A DNA stretch of 26,271 nt from Elysia marginata (lineage: Eukaryota; Mollusca; Gastropoda; Plakobranchidae). Shown piece after piece: positions 11,470 through 21,501 of the stretch (position 1 is its first letter; each line of letters begins with the position of its first letter). The notes under the pieces are model-generated. The model searched no databases, had not been told where the DNA came from, and saw nothing but the letters and a program-made list of their open reading frames with translations. The stretch is taken from positions 18,728-44,998 of the forward strand of contig BMAT01010438.1 in assembly GCA_019649035.1 (NCBI GenBank). The letters are read 5' to 3'. The position numbers and the translations under genes are program-made.

Positions 11470-13007
11470 ATTCTAGTTTTGACCGAAGGATATTTTATTA
11501 CCTTTCTTCGCGTGAACGTACTGCATACACACAGCTATTCGTTCAACGCAATTATTTAAAACCTGTACTGTTGATCGATGATAGCAAGTCAACATGGAAG
11601 GAAAGCGTTTGATAATTGTACTGTAGTTTTTAGGAACAAACTTTGTTAAACAACAGATAAGCTTACTAACTTAAGTTGCAAAATAGTTTTAGGTTAAATA
11701 AATGTTGAATGTTTTCATTCTGTAAAGAGTTTTAACTTTCTCCCCCAAAAAATTCAGTGAAGAAAAAGCTAACAGATAAAAAACAGATTTATTATCTGAG
11801 ATCAATTCATGTAATCAATATACTCGACGTAAGAGAAGTGTTTTATTCTCCGAGAAAGCCATTTTTCTCCATGTCACAACACTAGACATCTGATCCGTGG
11901 CCAACGGTAACAGTGCATTAGTGAATTGAGAATAAGCCAAGGCGAGTCAATGCAGGTCTTTACATTCTACGGATTTTTCTGGCTTATGTCGTGGTTACTG
12001 CCATTAACTGCGTCATGTGGTATTAAATGTCAGGGGCAACAATTCAGTCAAATCTAGTACAAAAATTGGATTTATATTCGGTTATCTCAAATTCTACTAA
12101 CAAGGCCGTAGTCGAAAAAAAAATCTGGCATTTAATACTATTTGAGTGCTTAAATTTTAGAGGTTTTTATAAACGTGCATAACAAAAATATTTTATAGTT
12201 TTTTTTTGCATTCATGTTTCTCATATGAATATTAACTCATTAGTATTACTGTTATTATCATTATTATTATTATTATTGTCATAATATTATTAATATTATT
12301 TTTATTGCTGTTGTTGTAACTATTATTCGCATATTTTTGCAATTCCTCTCTGAGTAGCGTGTTTAACGATCAATAGATAAATTCCAATAAAAGTATTATA
12401 CCTTGAGCTCATACAATATTATTTGTCGATAACCCTTTCCTACTGATTGAGCAATGCCTTTTGGGTTGATATTGTCTATGTAGGCATTGTAAGGGTGAAC
12501 TATATGTTTTTCAGTTATTTAACCGTAGGAAAAAAGATTAGACTTAAAAATAAAAGTAGCGTCCCTTTTCTGAAAATCAAAACAAACACACAAAAGTAGC
12601 CTACTTCAGTGTTTCCCGAAATCTAGACTTTAAATGTAAGAGTCTTAGGTCGATTATGTTTTTATAAACTTTTAGAGAGAATTAAACATCTAAAACTAAA
12701 AACAATAGAGTTAAGTAAAAAGTGTATAATTAGTATAAATACGTCGCTAAAATTTTTTTAATCTTAAGACTGAGTTGTTCCTTCCATTTTTAGAATGCCC
12801 TTCAGTATATTTACCTACTGGTGGAAAGATCGAGAGTTTTGAATCTATAAATTTTTTTTTTCATTTAATTATTAGACAGTGTCAAGACTATAACAATCCT
12901 ATTTGTTCATATTCACTCCTTCATAGGCGCAATCTCAATCTCTCAATTACAAGAAAGTTCTTACTTTTCTTTCTGTGCACGAGTGTTAGTTTGTCAGCCT
13001 CTGTCTC
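11470..13007. other. intergenic DNA with a short (ATT)n-rich patch
   Basis: AT-rich with an imperfect ATT/GTT trinucleotide patch at about 12245-12325. No coding exon recognised. Confidence 0.5.
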
Positions 13008-13021
13008 TTTCTGTCTGTCTG

Positions 13022-13085
<64 letters not shown>

Positions 13086-13098
13086 TTCTTTATCTCCC
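13008..13098 (+). repeat. (CT)n microsatellite
   Basis: CTGT units followed by a long CT run with a few CTTT interruptions. Confidence 0.95.
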
Positions 13099-13779
13099 TT
13101 GTTTAATCTCTCTTTTTTTTAATCTATACGCCTGATGTTAATTCTTTATAATTCAGTTGTACTTGTTTCTTTTTTTTTTCAACCTAAAATTCGATTGGGA
13201 TTTTCACGTCTCACTTTGTGACCTTATTAACTTTTTGAGCTACCTTTTGTCCTTTGAGGTTTTTTACGACATATTGTGGTGATTAAATTGGGGAGTGGGG
13301 GGGGGGGTAAATTTACGACTATTTTGTATATAACTCAGATGTATCTCATTTCTAACAGCTTGGATTCTCTTTTGTAGGTCTTCTTTCATTGTCCATAATT
13401 CTATTTGTGTAGCATGATTGAGATGACTAGCGCATCTAGAAGTTTCGCGTCATCTTAGAGAGGGGTGTTTCTGCACCTCCATATGTCTCGCGTCCAGAGT
13501 GAATGAGTCAGAAATCGGAAATTTTTTTTTTGAGATAAGATTAGTACAGGCTTAATTTTTTTTACAATTTTTTCTCCATATTATAATTCAACAAAAATTT
13601 TATTATCTTTCCACTGAATTTTATGAATTTTATGAAATTTTTTATGTTTGGAAGCTTCGAAAAAGTCACGTTCATAAAAGCAACGCCTTTGCAAGTGAAA
13701 GTTGCGACATCCGAATCATTCTCTCAGGATGACATATATATATAGTCTTCAGTCTTGCTATTGTTGCTCCTGTTTGATT

Positions 13780-14110
13780 CGGTCTTGCTAGGGTTTGGAT
13801 CTTCAATCCTCCCACTTTATGTATTTGTCTCAAGTTCTTTACCGCTAAGAGTGACCTTGGTTGTGATTGGCTGTGGGTTGTTTCTCATGGGCTTGATCTC
13901 CGTGCCGTATTGTAAGGATGCTTTGTCCAGTTGCTTCATCAGGCTGGCCAATCCTCTTCTTTTCCTTTCAGTCTGTCGATCTCATCGTCAAATCTGAGGT
14001 TGGTGAATATTTGTTCTCCAGTGCTGATTGTACCTGTGGGGTCTCCCAGGGCGTCAGTCATGATGCGTTCAAGTGTCAGTGACATCAAAAAACTTTGTCG
14101 TACCGGTACT
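13780..14110 (-). pseudogene. decayed non-LTR retrotransposon reverse transcriptase fragment
   Basis: Reading the - strand from about 14105 gives a shortened version of the RT segment (VRQ...S.TL.ERIM). It continues as ALGDPTGTISTGEQIF and then TNLRFDDEIDRL, the position of the FADD catalytic box of LINE reverse transcriptases. The frame then hits a stop (EEDWPA*), but a frameshifted continuation keeps the downstream RT pattern (LMKQLDKASLQYGTEI, later KVTLSGKELETNT). The box reads FDDE rather than FADD, and there is a deletion, a frameshift and stop codons, so it is dead. The family within the LINEs is not decided. Confidence 0.75.
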
Positions 14111-15196
14111 TTTACTGAGGTACTGAACTAGTCCCCTATCATGTCTACATGTTTTCTATAAGAGGTTATGAAATGTTGATACGGATAGATATTTCCTGTG
14201 TTATCTCCCATTTTTTTTCTTTATACACGGGCGTGAAATATCAGGTTTTGCTTTATAAATAGCTTTTACACTTAGCCTTTCGCCTTAAAAACACTCCTTG
14301 CATTCTTCTTTTTTTAGAAAGCTTGAGCTTTCTGTTTTTCTTTCAATATCTTTTCCAATGACTTAACTTCATTTATAAATGTTGCAGATCTAAAAGTTTA
14401 TCTTCAGTAACATTCCTAAATAACCTCAAGCGTTTTTTCGACCGTTAAGTGTCTTCTTCGTATGACATGATTTTATCATATCCACTCATTACATTTTCAT
14501 TGTTTTCTCCCTTCTCATTTTTTAGTAAGTTAGACCTAAGCTCTGGGTTGAACTCACTCTTTAGATTAAAAACTTGACTTAGACACACATATTGTTTCCA
14601 CTGCTCGATTTAGTCTGTCTCGTTCCTTTTCACGACTTTAGTGTTTCAATCCAATAAGAAATTATGTTTTGTTTGTTTTCCCTCGCTAAATAATATCGTT
14701 ATCCTATTATTATGAAAATATGTTGATTTACATAATACAGAATATATTTTAAAAGTAGTTTTTATATCACATGGATATGTACTGCTTTCAACTGATGCAA
14801 ATCAGAAAATCTACACGAGATTGTTGGAATATGGCACTCGCACACTCTTTCATATAAGACCCAAACTAACTATTTCAAAGTTGCGCACATACTAGATTTA
14901 CACCTTTTTGTTGCCCTCCATTTGTAAAACTGTCCCATGATAAAAGCCTCGACTCACATTCAAGAATGAGTAGCTGCTTATCTTCGCTGTCACAGGCACG
15001 AGGTGTTTCCTTCTTAATCAAGCCTGAATCTGCATATTATTTGGATGAAAAAACTAGAAGGTGCCATAGGAGAAAGGCACTTTCTTTGCACCTTATCTGA
15101 CATGCGCACCGTCATTTTTTTTAATGTTGAGAAGCGGGTTCGAATATTTGTTAAGTGCTTTATTAGTACCAAACTGTAACATAAAGTCGCTTTGTA

Positions 15197-15200
<4 letters not shown>
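14111..15200. other. intergenic DNA, nothing recognised
   Basis: AT-rich, stop-rich in all frames, without repeats beyond short homopolymers. Confidence 0.5.
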
Positions 15201-15232
<32 letters not shown>

Positions 15233-15240
15233 TCTGCTCT

Positions 15241-15303
<63 letters not shown>

Positions 15304-15304
15304 G
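15201..15304 (+). repeat. (CT)n microsatellite, interrupted
   Basis: Two long CT runs separated by GCTCTGCTCTCTCATT. Confidence 0.95.
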
Positions 15305-15681
15305 CTTTAGTTTATTCAAAATGCGTCTGTAGTTTTGTGAGCACTGATTACAAAATTACAATCTATTAGAAGAACACAGTTAAAATGACCTATGCTGACA
15401 TATTGGGAAAAATCTCTGAACCAAAATGCACCATTAATAGAAAAAATCTTTTATTTCTTAAAGCATTCAGTCCAAAAAAAGGTAACATAAGCCATAATGC
15501 AAAACCCATCTTTGTACACTTTTTTACTACGATATAATTTTTAAAACTTCATATTGACAATAATGACATAAATAATCATTGACAATTTAAATTATCAGTG
15601 ATTTAAAGATATTTTAAAACTCATATTTTTCATCAAAATAATAAGTCAGAGACTCTGAATGAATGAACTCTTACAATATGT

Positions 15682-15683
<2 letters not shown>

Positions 15684-15750
<67 letters not shown>

Positions 15751-15752
15751 CT
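15684..15752 (+). repeat. (CT)n microsatellite
   Basis: CT run with one CTAT interruption, about 380 bp after the previous CT tract. Confidence 0.95.
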
Positions 15753-17040
15753 CATTTATCAATTTTTCACACAATCTCTTCTCGTTTAATGATTCATAAT
15801 GCTGTCTCCTACATTTCACCCAAAACAAAACTTTATCATGACAATGTGTAAAAGAACAAGTTAAACGATCCCATTCACAGTGAAGCTAGGAATGTTTTCA
15901 ATACCTTGATTTATAATAATGAAATTCAAAAGTCTAAACGGAGACCTTAGATTAATAGAATGCTGCTTGCAAACATTATACATGCACGTCTATTCTAGTC
16001 TCTTGAATATTTTATACTTCTCGCGTAAATCCAACAGGACAAATGAAAGAAATATGATATTATGCTTACATTCAATCAGTATTATCAAATTTATTATTAA
16101 CATAACAATTATTGGGAGATTTTGAACGTAGCAGTTCATCAAGTTTCGCGATAAACAAAGATGAATCATTGCAGATCAGAACACAGAGTAAAACAATGGC
16201 ACATCTAGCTTTCTAAGTCTTTCGATGCTAAGGCATGCTAATTATAATGATTGTTTGGCGGAGTAATGGAGGGTTGATGGTATTGAGAATATTGAAAAAA
16301 AAACTGCCCTGCCGTTTTCGTTTTTCAATGTAAATATGGTGGTGTTCGAATTTCTATGAAGAACATCCCGGCAGTTTTGTCAAGAGCAAATACAATTCAT
16401 TAATAAGGTGCTTTTTTTATATTATTTTGTTTTGAGATGCTGCTACTTGAGTAAGCAAGCAGTTTCGCTCCATTTACTTAAATCGTGCCAAAATTGAGAT
16501 AAGCTTTTTTCTAACTAGGCCTTATGTTTCTGCCTTTGAAAGTCTTTTTTAATGAAAAACGTTCTGATAAGCTAAACCATGTTATCGAGGATACAGAAAC
16601 TGTTTTATATTGTCGTTGACTTCTGAGAACTTTGAATCATGGACTCTGAGTTTTAAAAAAGTTCTCTCAAAATTATTAGGTGTTTATTTAATCCTTGATC
16701 TGTAAAAAATAGTTATAAACCAGCGATCCATTAGGTTTTTTTAGAAAACAGGTGTAAAAATGCGCATTCAATGAAAACAGAAGGAATTGCTGCTACAACA
16801 TTTTTTACAAATAGAGTCTTAGTTATTCATGCGTAGGATTTAAGTCAGAGCGATGGAGGTAAAGCAATGCGAACATCAAAATACATAATCATAATAAACA
16901 AATATAATCTTATTAAGAAAGTCTTCAGCTCTCACTTGAATCTCGTCTCCAAAAACTGTGAATGGCAGATTGTTTTGTTCTAAATGTTTCCAACCGATTA
17001 GCCCCGAGCGCAACTTCATTCTTTCTTTCGCGCTGTGTCG
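15753..17040. other. intergenic DNA, nothing recognised
   Basis: AT-rich. The short + strand frames at 15919-16125 and 16958-17143 show no domain; the second runs into the minisatellite. Confidence 0.5.
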
Positions 17041-17044
17041 GATC

Positions 17045-17375
17045 AGTACCTTGCTCTTTTTAATCCGATACTGCTCTTTTTTCCATTACACGACACTGCT
17101 CTTTTTGCAACTATGCAATAATGCTTCTTTTCCATATCTATGATACTGCTCAATCTTCAACTATCCGGAATCGCTCTTTCTTCCTTTATACGATATTGCT
17201 CTTTCTTCAACTATCCGTTACTGCTCTTTCCTCTTTGATTCAATACTTGTTCTTCCTTTGTTCGATACTGCTCTTTTTCCTTTATCCGATATTGGTCTCT
17301 ATTCTTTATTTGACACTGCTTTATTTTCTTTATCCAAGGCTGATCTCTCTTCCTGAATCGGATATTGCTCTTTAG
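17045..17375 (+). repeat. minisatellite, period about 24.5 bp, about 13 copies
   Basis: Units close to CGATACTGCTCTTTTTCCTT start near 17066, 17091, 17117, 17142, 17167, 17191, 17216, 17241, 17263, 17287, 17311, 17337 and 17360. Units are diverged but evenly phased. The array lies about 270 bp beyond the stop codon of the antisense pyruvyltransferase gene, so it may fall in its 3' UTR. Confidence 0.88.
17305..17325 (-). terminator. candidate poly(A) signals of the pyruvyltransferase gene
   Basis: AATAAA occurs on the - strand at 17325-17320 and 17310-17305, inside the minisatellite. I saw no canonical AATAAA between here and the stop codon at 17647. If used, the 3' UTR would be about 340 nt. 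Confidence 0.25.
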
Positions 17376-17646
17376 TTTGTTAGAGGTTTAGCTTTCATAA
17401 TGAAATTGTCTTTTAAAAATCATTCAATGTATTTATCTCCATAGCATTTATATCTGTCAAAGGGTTTTACCATAAGTTGCTTTGGCCCGTCATAAAATGA
17501 TGCAAACCATGCAACAGTTAATCTTTATGTTTGCAAGTGTTTTCGTTTCTGTCCTCAATCAATCAAGATGGTCTCAAGCCATATATAAATAACAGGTTTA
17601 GTTTAAGGACAATCACGTGCGTGTATTTGTGATCGAAACAAGAAGA

Positions 17647-18684
17647 CTAGGGATAACTCGTCTCTGGTTTCGACCAGTTATAGTTCTGAAATGAGGGGCT
17701 TATTTGCATAAAAGGTAGTCTCGGAGGTAAAACCTCTTTGTATGTCTCTAGCAGTTCTAAAGCCATAGCAAGAGCTTCCGCCGGTTTATCCGTGATGCGT
17801 ACGTTCTTCAAGCCTTTGTTCCAGGTCCTGTGATAGTTGGACAACTTCTTATGCTCATTGTCCAGCATCACGTGTGGTATATCTAGGAGGGTGGCCAATA
17901 TGTGTCCGTGCACGCGGTCAGTAATGACCACCCTTCCTCGCTGAACGAAGAAGAGCCCCATGAGCTGGGCATTAAATGACCGTTCGATGCTGGGGCCACC
18001 CATTGGCGTTCTGAATTTTATCCAGTCGCTGATATGAATGCGCAGGTGAGGGGGGTGAGGCGGGATCTCTGCGTAATACGGCGCCTCCGAGTCGCTCCGC
18101 CTGACCCACATGATATCGAAAGCAGGTGAGATAAACCGCTTCACTGGGCCGATGTGGAAAGCCATGTCTGGGGCCATGATGAGCCGCGTGCCGCCATCAA
18201 AGTAGCGCTGAGCTATTTCAAAAGAGCCCAAATCTCGGAGAACGATGGTCAAATTTCGGTTACAGCAATAAAGTTGCTGGCATTTCACCCAGTGTTCTGA
18301 GTCGGGCTGTTCAACTCGAATGCTCTGTGGAAATACGACAATTTGGTAGCCAGCAAATTTTTCCATGGCCCAAAACCGAAACTTGTCATGTTCGGGATAG
18401 TGGTTAATGTTTCCACCGCCGTGGACCAGAATGACCATGTCATCTGTCGAAAACTTCCTCGCCAGCTCGGCAGCCCGGTCAACGTTCTTCTCGGAGCATT
18501 GCTGTGTGTTGCAGTACCAGACCATCTGGAGTCCCATCCGTGCCAGGTAGTAAATCTCTCCCGCTGTGATCGCCGGGTCGCCTTTGTTTTCGAAGTCGGC
18601 GGTGTCAATCAGCATGCAATACTTGTAACGTCCAAGAACGTCGTCGAACATGTTGTAGTGGATTCTCTGAGTCTCTTTGATAAC
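17647..18684 (-). CDS. pyruvyltransferase exon 3 (catalytic domain)
   Basis: Begins at VIKETQRIHYNM after acceptor CTTCAG and runs 345 codons to a stop at 17649-17647. The Met at 18726 that opens the frame lies in the intron. All family motifs from NKGDPAIT onward are in this one exon. Confidence 0.9.
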   Translation of the reverse strand, partial: VIKETQRIHYNMFDDVLGRYKYCMLIDTADFENKGDPAITAGEIYYLARMGLQMVWYCNTQQCSEKNVDRAAELARKFSTDDMVILVHGGGNINHYPEHDKFRFWAMEKFAGYQIVVFPQSIRVEQPDSEHWVKCQQLYCCNRNLTIVLRDLGSFEIAQRYFDGGTRLIMAPDMAFHIGPVKRFISPAFDIMWVRRSDSEAPYYAEIPPHPPHLRIHISDWIKFRTPMGGPSIERSFNAQLMGLFFVQRGRVVITDRVHGHILATLLDIPHVMLDNEHKKLSNYHRTWNKGLKNVRITDKPAEALAMALELLETYKEVLPPRLPFMQISPSFQNYNWSKPETSYP

Positions 18685-19726
18685 CTGAAGATTTGGTGAT
18701 GAATAACGTTGAGAGACATTGATCATTTATAACTGCTGAAACTAGCATGATTGAAATTTTTAAAGACAGAATAATACATACTATGATAAATATTTTTTCG
18801 ACACTATTTATCTGTGTTATATGATAACGCAAGTTTTTGTTCTTGTTCCCATACGGACATTTTATTTCAGTTCTATTTAGCCTCAATCTAATTGGTCAGC
18901 AAGCATGGAAAAAATTGAAGGATGGAAGAATTATTTTTGCTTTCAGAGTATTATACTTTCATTGCAAGGACATTGCCATTGCCAAAATTTCTTTTAAGAT
19001 GGTGTTGCGTTTTTGTTAATGCTCACCTCAAGTGTTGTCCTCAGCTTGTTGGAGAGAAAATTCGACTCCTCTGGCTTCTCTAGGAGCCTTTTCTGCAAGA
19101 AGTCAACAATCTGGAGGCTGTCATTGACCAGATAGCCACTGAGATCAGGTTCAAGGTCAGCCCAAGACGGTCTCTTCAGCGACTGGGGGCCGAAACTCCA
19201 TTCTGGGATGGTTTCAAACACAAACGGCGTGGCCGCATCCCTGGTATTGCGTGTCAAGGAAGATAGGATGCTGTTAGGAGATCGTTTCACCAGCTCTATA
19301 GCCCTGGGAGCAGAGGACACCCCGCTATAAAAAGCTGAACCACATGTAAAGAGCAGTAAGCACAATGTAGCCAGGGCGTAGCGCACACGTCTTCCATTTG
19401 CTCCCAAGTAGGAACCTGAGCAGAGAGAAAAGTTTGAACACTTTGGTTTATGCGTCTCTCAGATTCTAACGGATTATCCGATAACAGTCAGTAAAAGATT
19501 CTGTAACAGTGCTTTAGTGATGCGCTTTGAAATGATCTTGCTTTGTGAGATCAGAAAGTAGTTTGGTGGGTAATGGCCTGTCGGGGAACCCATGCTTGAT
19601 TGAAAGATTGTAAATGTATGAAATTAGCTGCAGGGGAGAGATGTAGGTGTAAATGGAAATGCCCGATTTGAAACTTCGGCTCATAGTACCTTCGGCATCC
19701 ACCACCTTGTCACTTAGATATGCCAT
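17647..19726 (-). CDS. Golgi-type polysaccharide pyruvyltransferase family protein (487 aa, three exons)
   Basis: Exons 19726-19690, 19415-19027 and 18684-17647 join in frame (phases 1 and 0) through GT-AG introns of 274 and 342 nt. Residues 1-24 are a short cytosolic tail, about 25-45 a single membrane anchor (YALATLCLLLFTCGSAFYSG), then a stem and a lumenal domain: type II topology typical of Golgi enzymes. The C-terminal domain matches the polysaccharide pyruvyltransferase family (PF04230): NKGDPAIT (175-182), HGGGN (230-234), LRDLGSFE (291-298), APDMAFHI (313-320), ITDRVHGHILATLL (396-409) and KLSNYHRTW (about 419-427). Family members move the pyruvate of PEP onto sugars as a ketal; fission yeast Pvg1 does so on galactose in the Golgi. 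Two lumenal N-glycosylation sequons (NDS, NLT) are present. The domain is full length with no stops. Acceptor sugar is unknown. The upstream neighbour is a candidate PEP transporter. Confidence 0.88.
19027..19415 (-). CDS. pyruvyltransferase exon 2 (membrane anchor and stem)
   Basis: Preceded by a pyrimidine-rich acceptor (TCTCTCTGCTCAG) and followed by donor GTGAGC. Encodes the transmembrane anchor and about 95 stem residues, ending NKLRTTLE in phase 0. Confidence 0.85.
19690..19726 (-). CDS. pyruvyltransferase exon 1 (start exon)
   Basis: ATG in a good context (A at -3, G at +4) encodes MAYLSDKVVDAE plus one base, followed by donor GTACTA. It is chosen because the next exon has no in-frame ATG (its open frame starts at TTG) and needs a phase-1 partner; this exon supplies one and gives a short cytosolic tail. 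Confidence 0.65.
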
Positions 19727-20000
19727 TTGCCCACAACGTGCCTTAAAATATTTGAAGATTTTAGTGGATTAGGCGCTAATTAAAAACGTTCTTTTCTTTT
19801 TTTTTACCACCTCTGGATTTCGTTTAAATGATGTTGTTGTAGATTTGATAACTTTTCCGTCTTTTTGCATTGTGAGGAGACAAATTTTACGTAGGTTTCT
19901 TGCAATTGCACGTAATAAATAATCTGTGGAAAAGATAAATGAACATAGGGTTGGCTACGTGCTTGAGAAGCAGTTTAAACCAAACTCGTTTTTTTTTTAA
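19727..20000 (-). promoter_or_regulatory. short spacer between transporter stop and pyruvyltransferase start
   Basis: A gap of 274 bp must hold the 3' end of the transporter transcript and any promoter or trans-splice site of the next gene, if they are separate transcripts. An ATTAAA at 20001-19996 overlaps the transporter stop codon and is followed by a run of A. No TATA box is evident. Confidence 0.35.
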
Positions 20001-20258
20001 TTATCTTGCGGAATTTTTTTGCAAACCAATGAAGCGTAACCTACTGGAGTTTGCAGGGATGCTTTTGGTACCACCGACCGAGTTGGAACCAGTTTCTCTC
20101 GGCTTCTTGTCCCAGGCGTACAGGAAGAGCCCAGCCACACACACCATCAGACCCAGGAAGTTTTCGAGACCAGCTTGCCGGCCGCCGCCGAGATAGAGCA
20201 ACAGAACCACCAGCACTCGCTTCATGATGTTAGCCACGGCATGACTCACCACAGACAG
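20001..20258 (-). CDS. transporter terminal exon with Lys-Arg motif
   Basis: Follows TTTCTGTAG; encodes LSVVSHAVANIMKR, two last helices (ending GLFLYAW) and a Lys/Ser/Arg-rich tail, stop TAA at 20003-20001. Confidence 0.9.
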   Translation of the reverse strand: MSVVSHAVANIMKRVLVVLLLYLGGGRQAGLENFLGLMVCVAGLFLYAWDKKPRETGSNSVGGTKSIPANSSRLRFIGLQKNSAR

Positions 20259-21438
20259 CTACAGAAACAGCAAAAACATTTTAAGACATGATTTTTGAGC
20301 GACATGTTTTTTTGCATTGCATGATAAGCACAACTGACACAATTGTTATGCAGAAATTGACTTTTGATCCTTTCCATAGATCACAGGCTCTTTTCTTCAA
20401 CTTATGTTAAGGCATGGAGCCTTGGTCATGCTTGTTTTAACGTAAATCAAACAGTATTTTTAAAAAAAAACATGTGCTCAAATCAATTCTAACTTCCGGG
20501 CGCTGTGCTGAGCGGCGACCATAACACCATTCGTCTATGAATTTCCCATAATGGGATGGATAAAGCTATTCTTATCTTATCTTATCTTTGTTTCGTTTTT
20601 TCTTCAAACAAAGACAATTGGACTTACGACTTTGTCATTTGAGGCCCGAGAAATAGCAATAGTGAAAATGAAAATGTTTTCAACCCTTTGTCAAGCTTAG
20701 ATCAGTTCGTTTCCAAAACATATAACAGCAGCCTATATTGATTGAGGATAAGCCCCACCACTCATGCCTAGCCTCTGCATGGTAAGGCTCTCTGTTTGAT
20801 TCTGTTCGCATTTATTTTTTTCTCTGATCTTATCCCCCCCTCTTGCTCTCTTTCTTAGTCAATCATTCTATTGTTGCCAGTATACGTGTACCTGGGTGAG
20901 TACCATGCCTGTGGATACGAAGGAGTAAGCCACGTGAAATACACCTGACAGAAAGCACATAGTGATAACGTAGGGAGCTGTGGCGGGCAGGATACCGAGC
21001 TTCTCCAGGTATAGCAGAAGAATGGCCAGCCCAAGCAAAGTACTGATGATGAAGGGCATCTGGGACAGCCGAATGTTCAGCCCTAAAACTGGCTTGTCGT
21101 CTTCGCCCATTTTCTTGATTGCCAGGTTTCTGAGGAGGCATCGCATGATTTTAAAAAATTATTTATTAGATGTTTATCATTCAAAATGTACTTAACGGTG
21201 AAATTTTTTTGCTTCTATTTGTAGAGCTTGCTTCAAGACAAAAACACATAAGATGATGAAGTTGAGACGCAAAAACTATTTGATTTTTAATTTAAACCAT
21301 GTAAATGGATCATTTTGAGAAAATGCTTGGGTTTTCTTTGGTTTTCTTGTATGAAACCTAGCCAGTACCAGTTTTTAAAAAAAACTTATATTTAAGTTAC
21401 AATGGGAAATTTAAAAAAAGAGAAAGAGATAGACAGAT

Positions 21439-21501
<63 letters not shown>

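Noticed and set aside
11349-11612. 87-codon frame MQTVIFLDVGCEENTK
   Set aside because: Its first third is a partial unit of the 160-bp satellite and the rest has no protein-like pattern.
18343-18699. 118-codon + strand frame
   Set aside because: Lies antisense within the catalytic exon of the pyruvyltransferase, whose family motifs fix the true strand.
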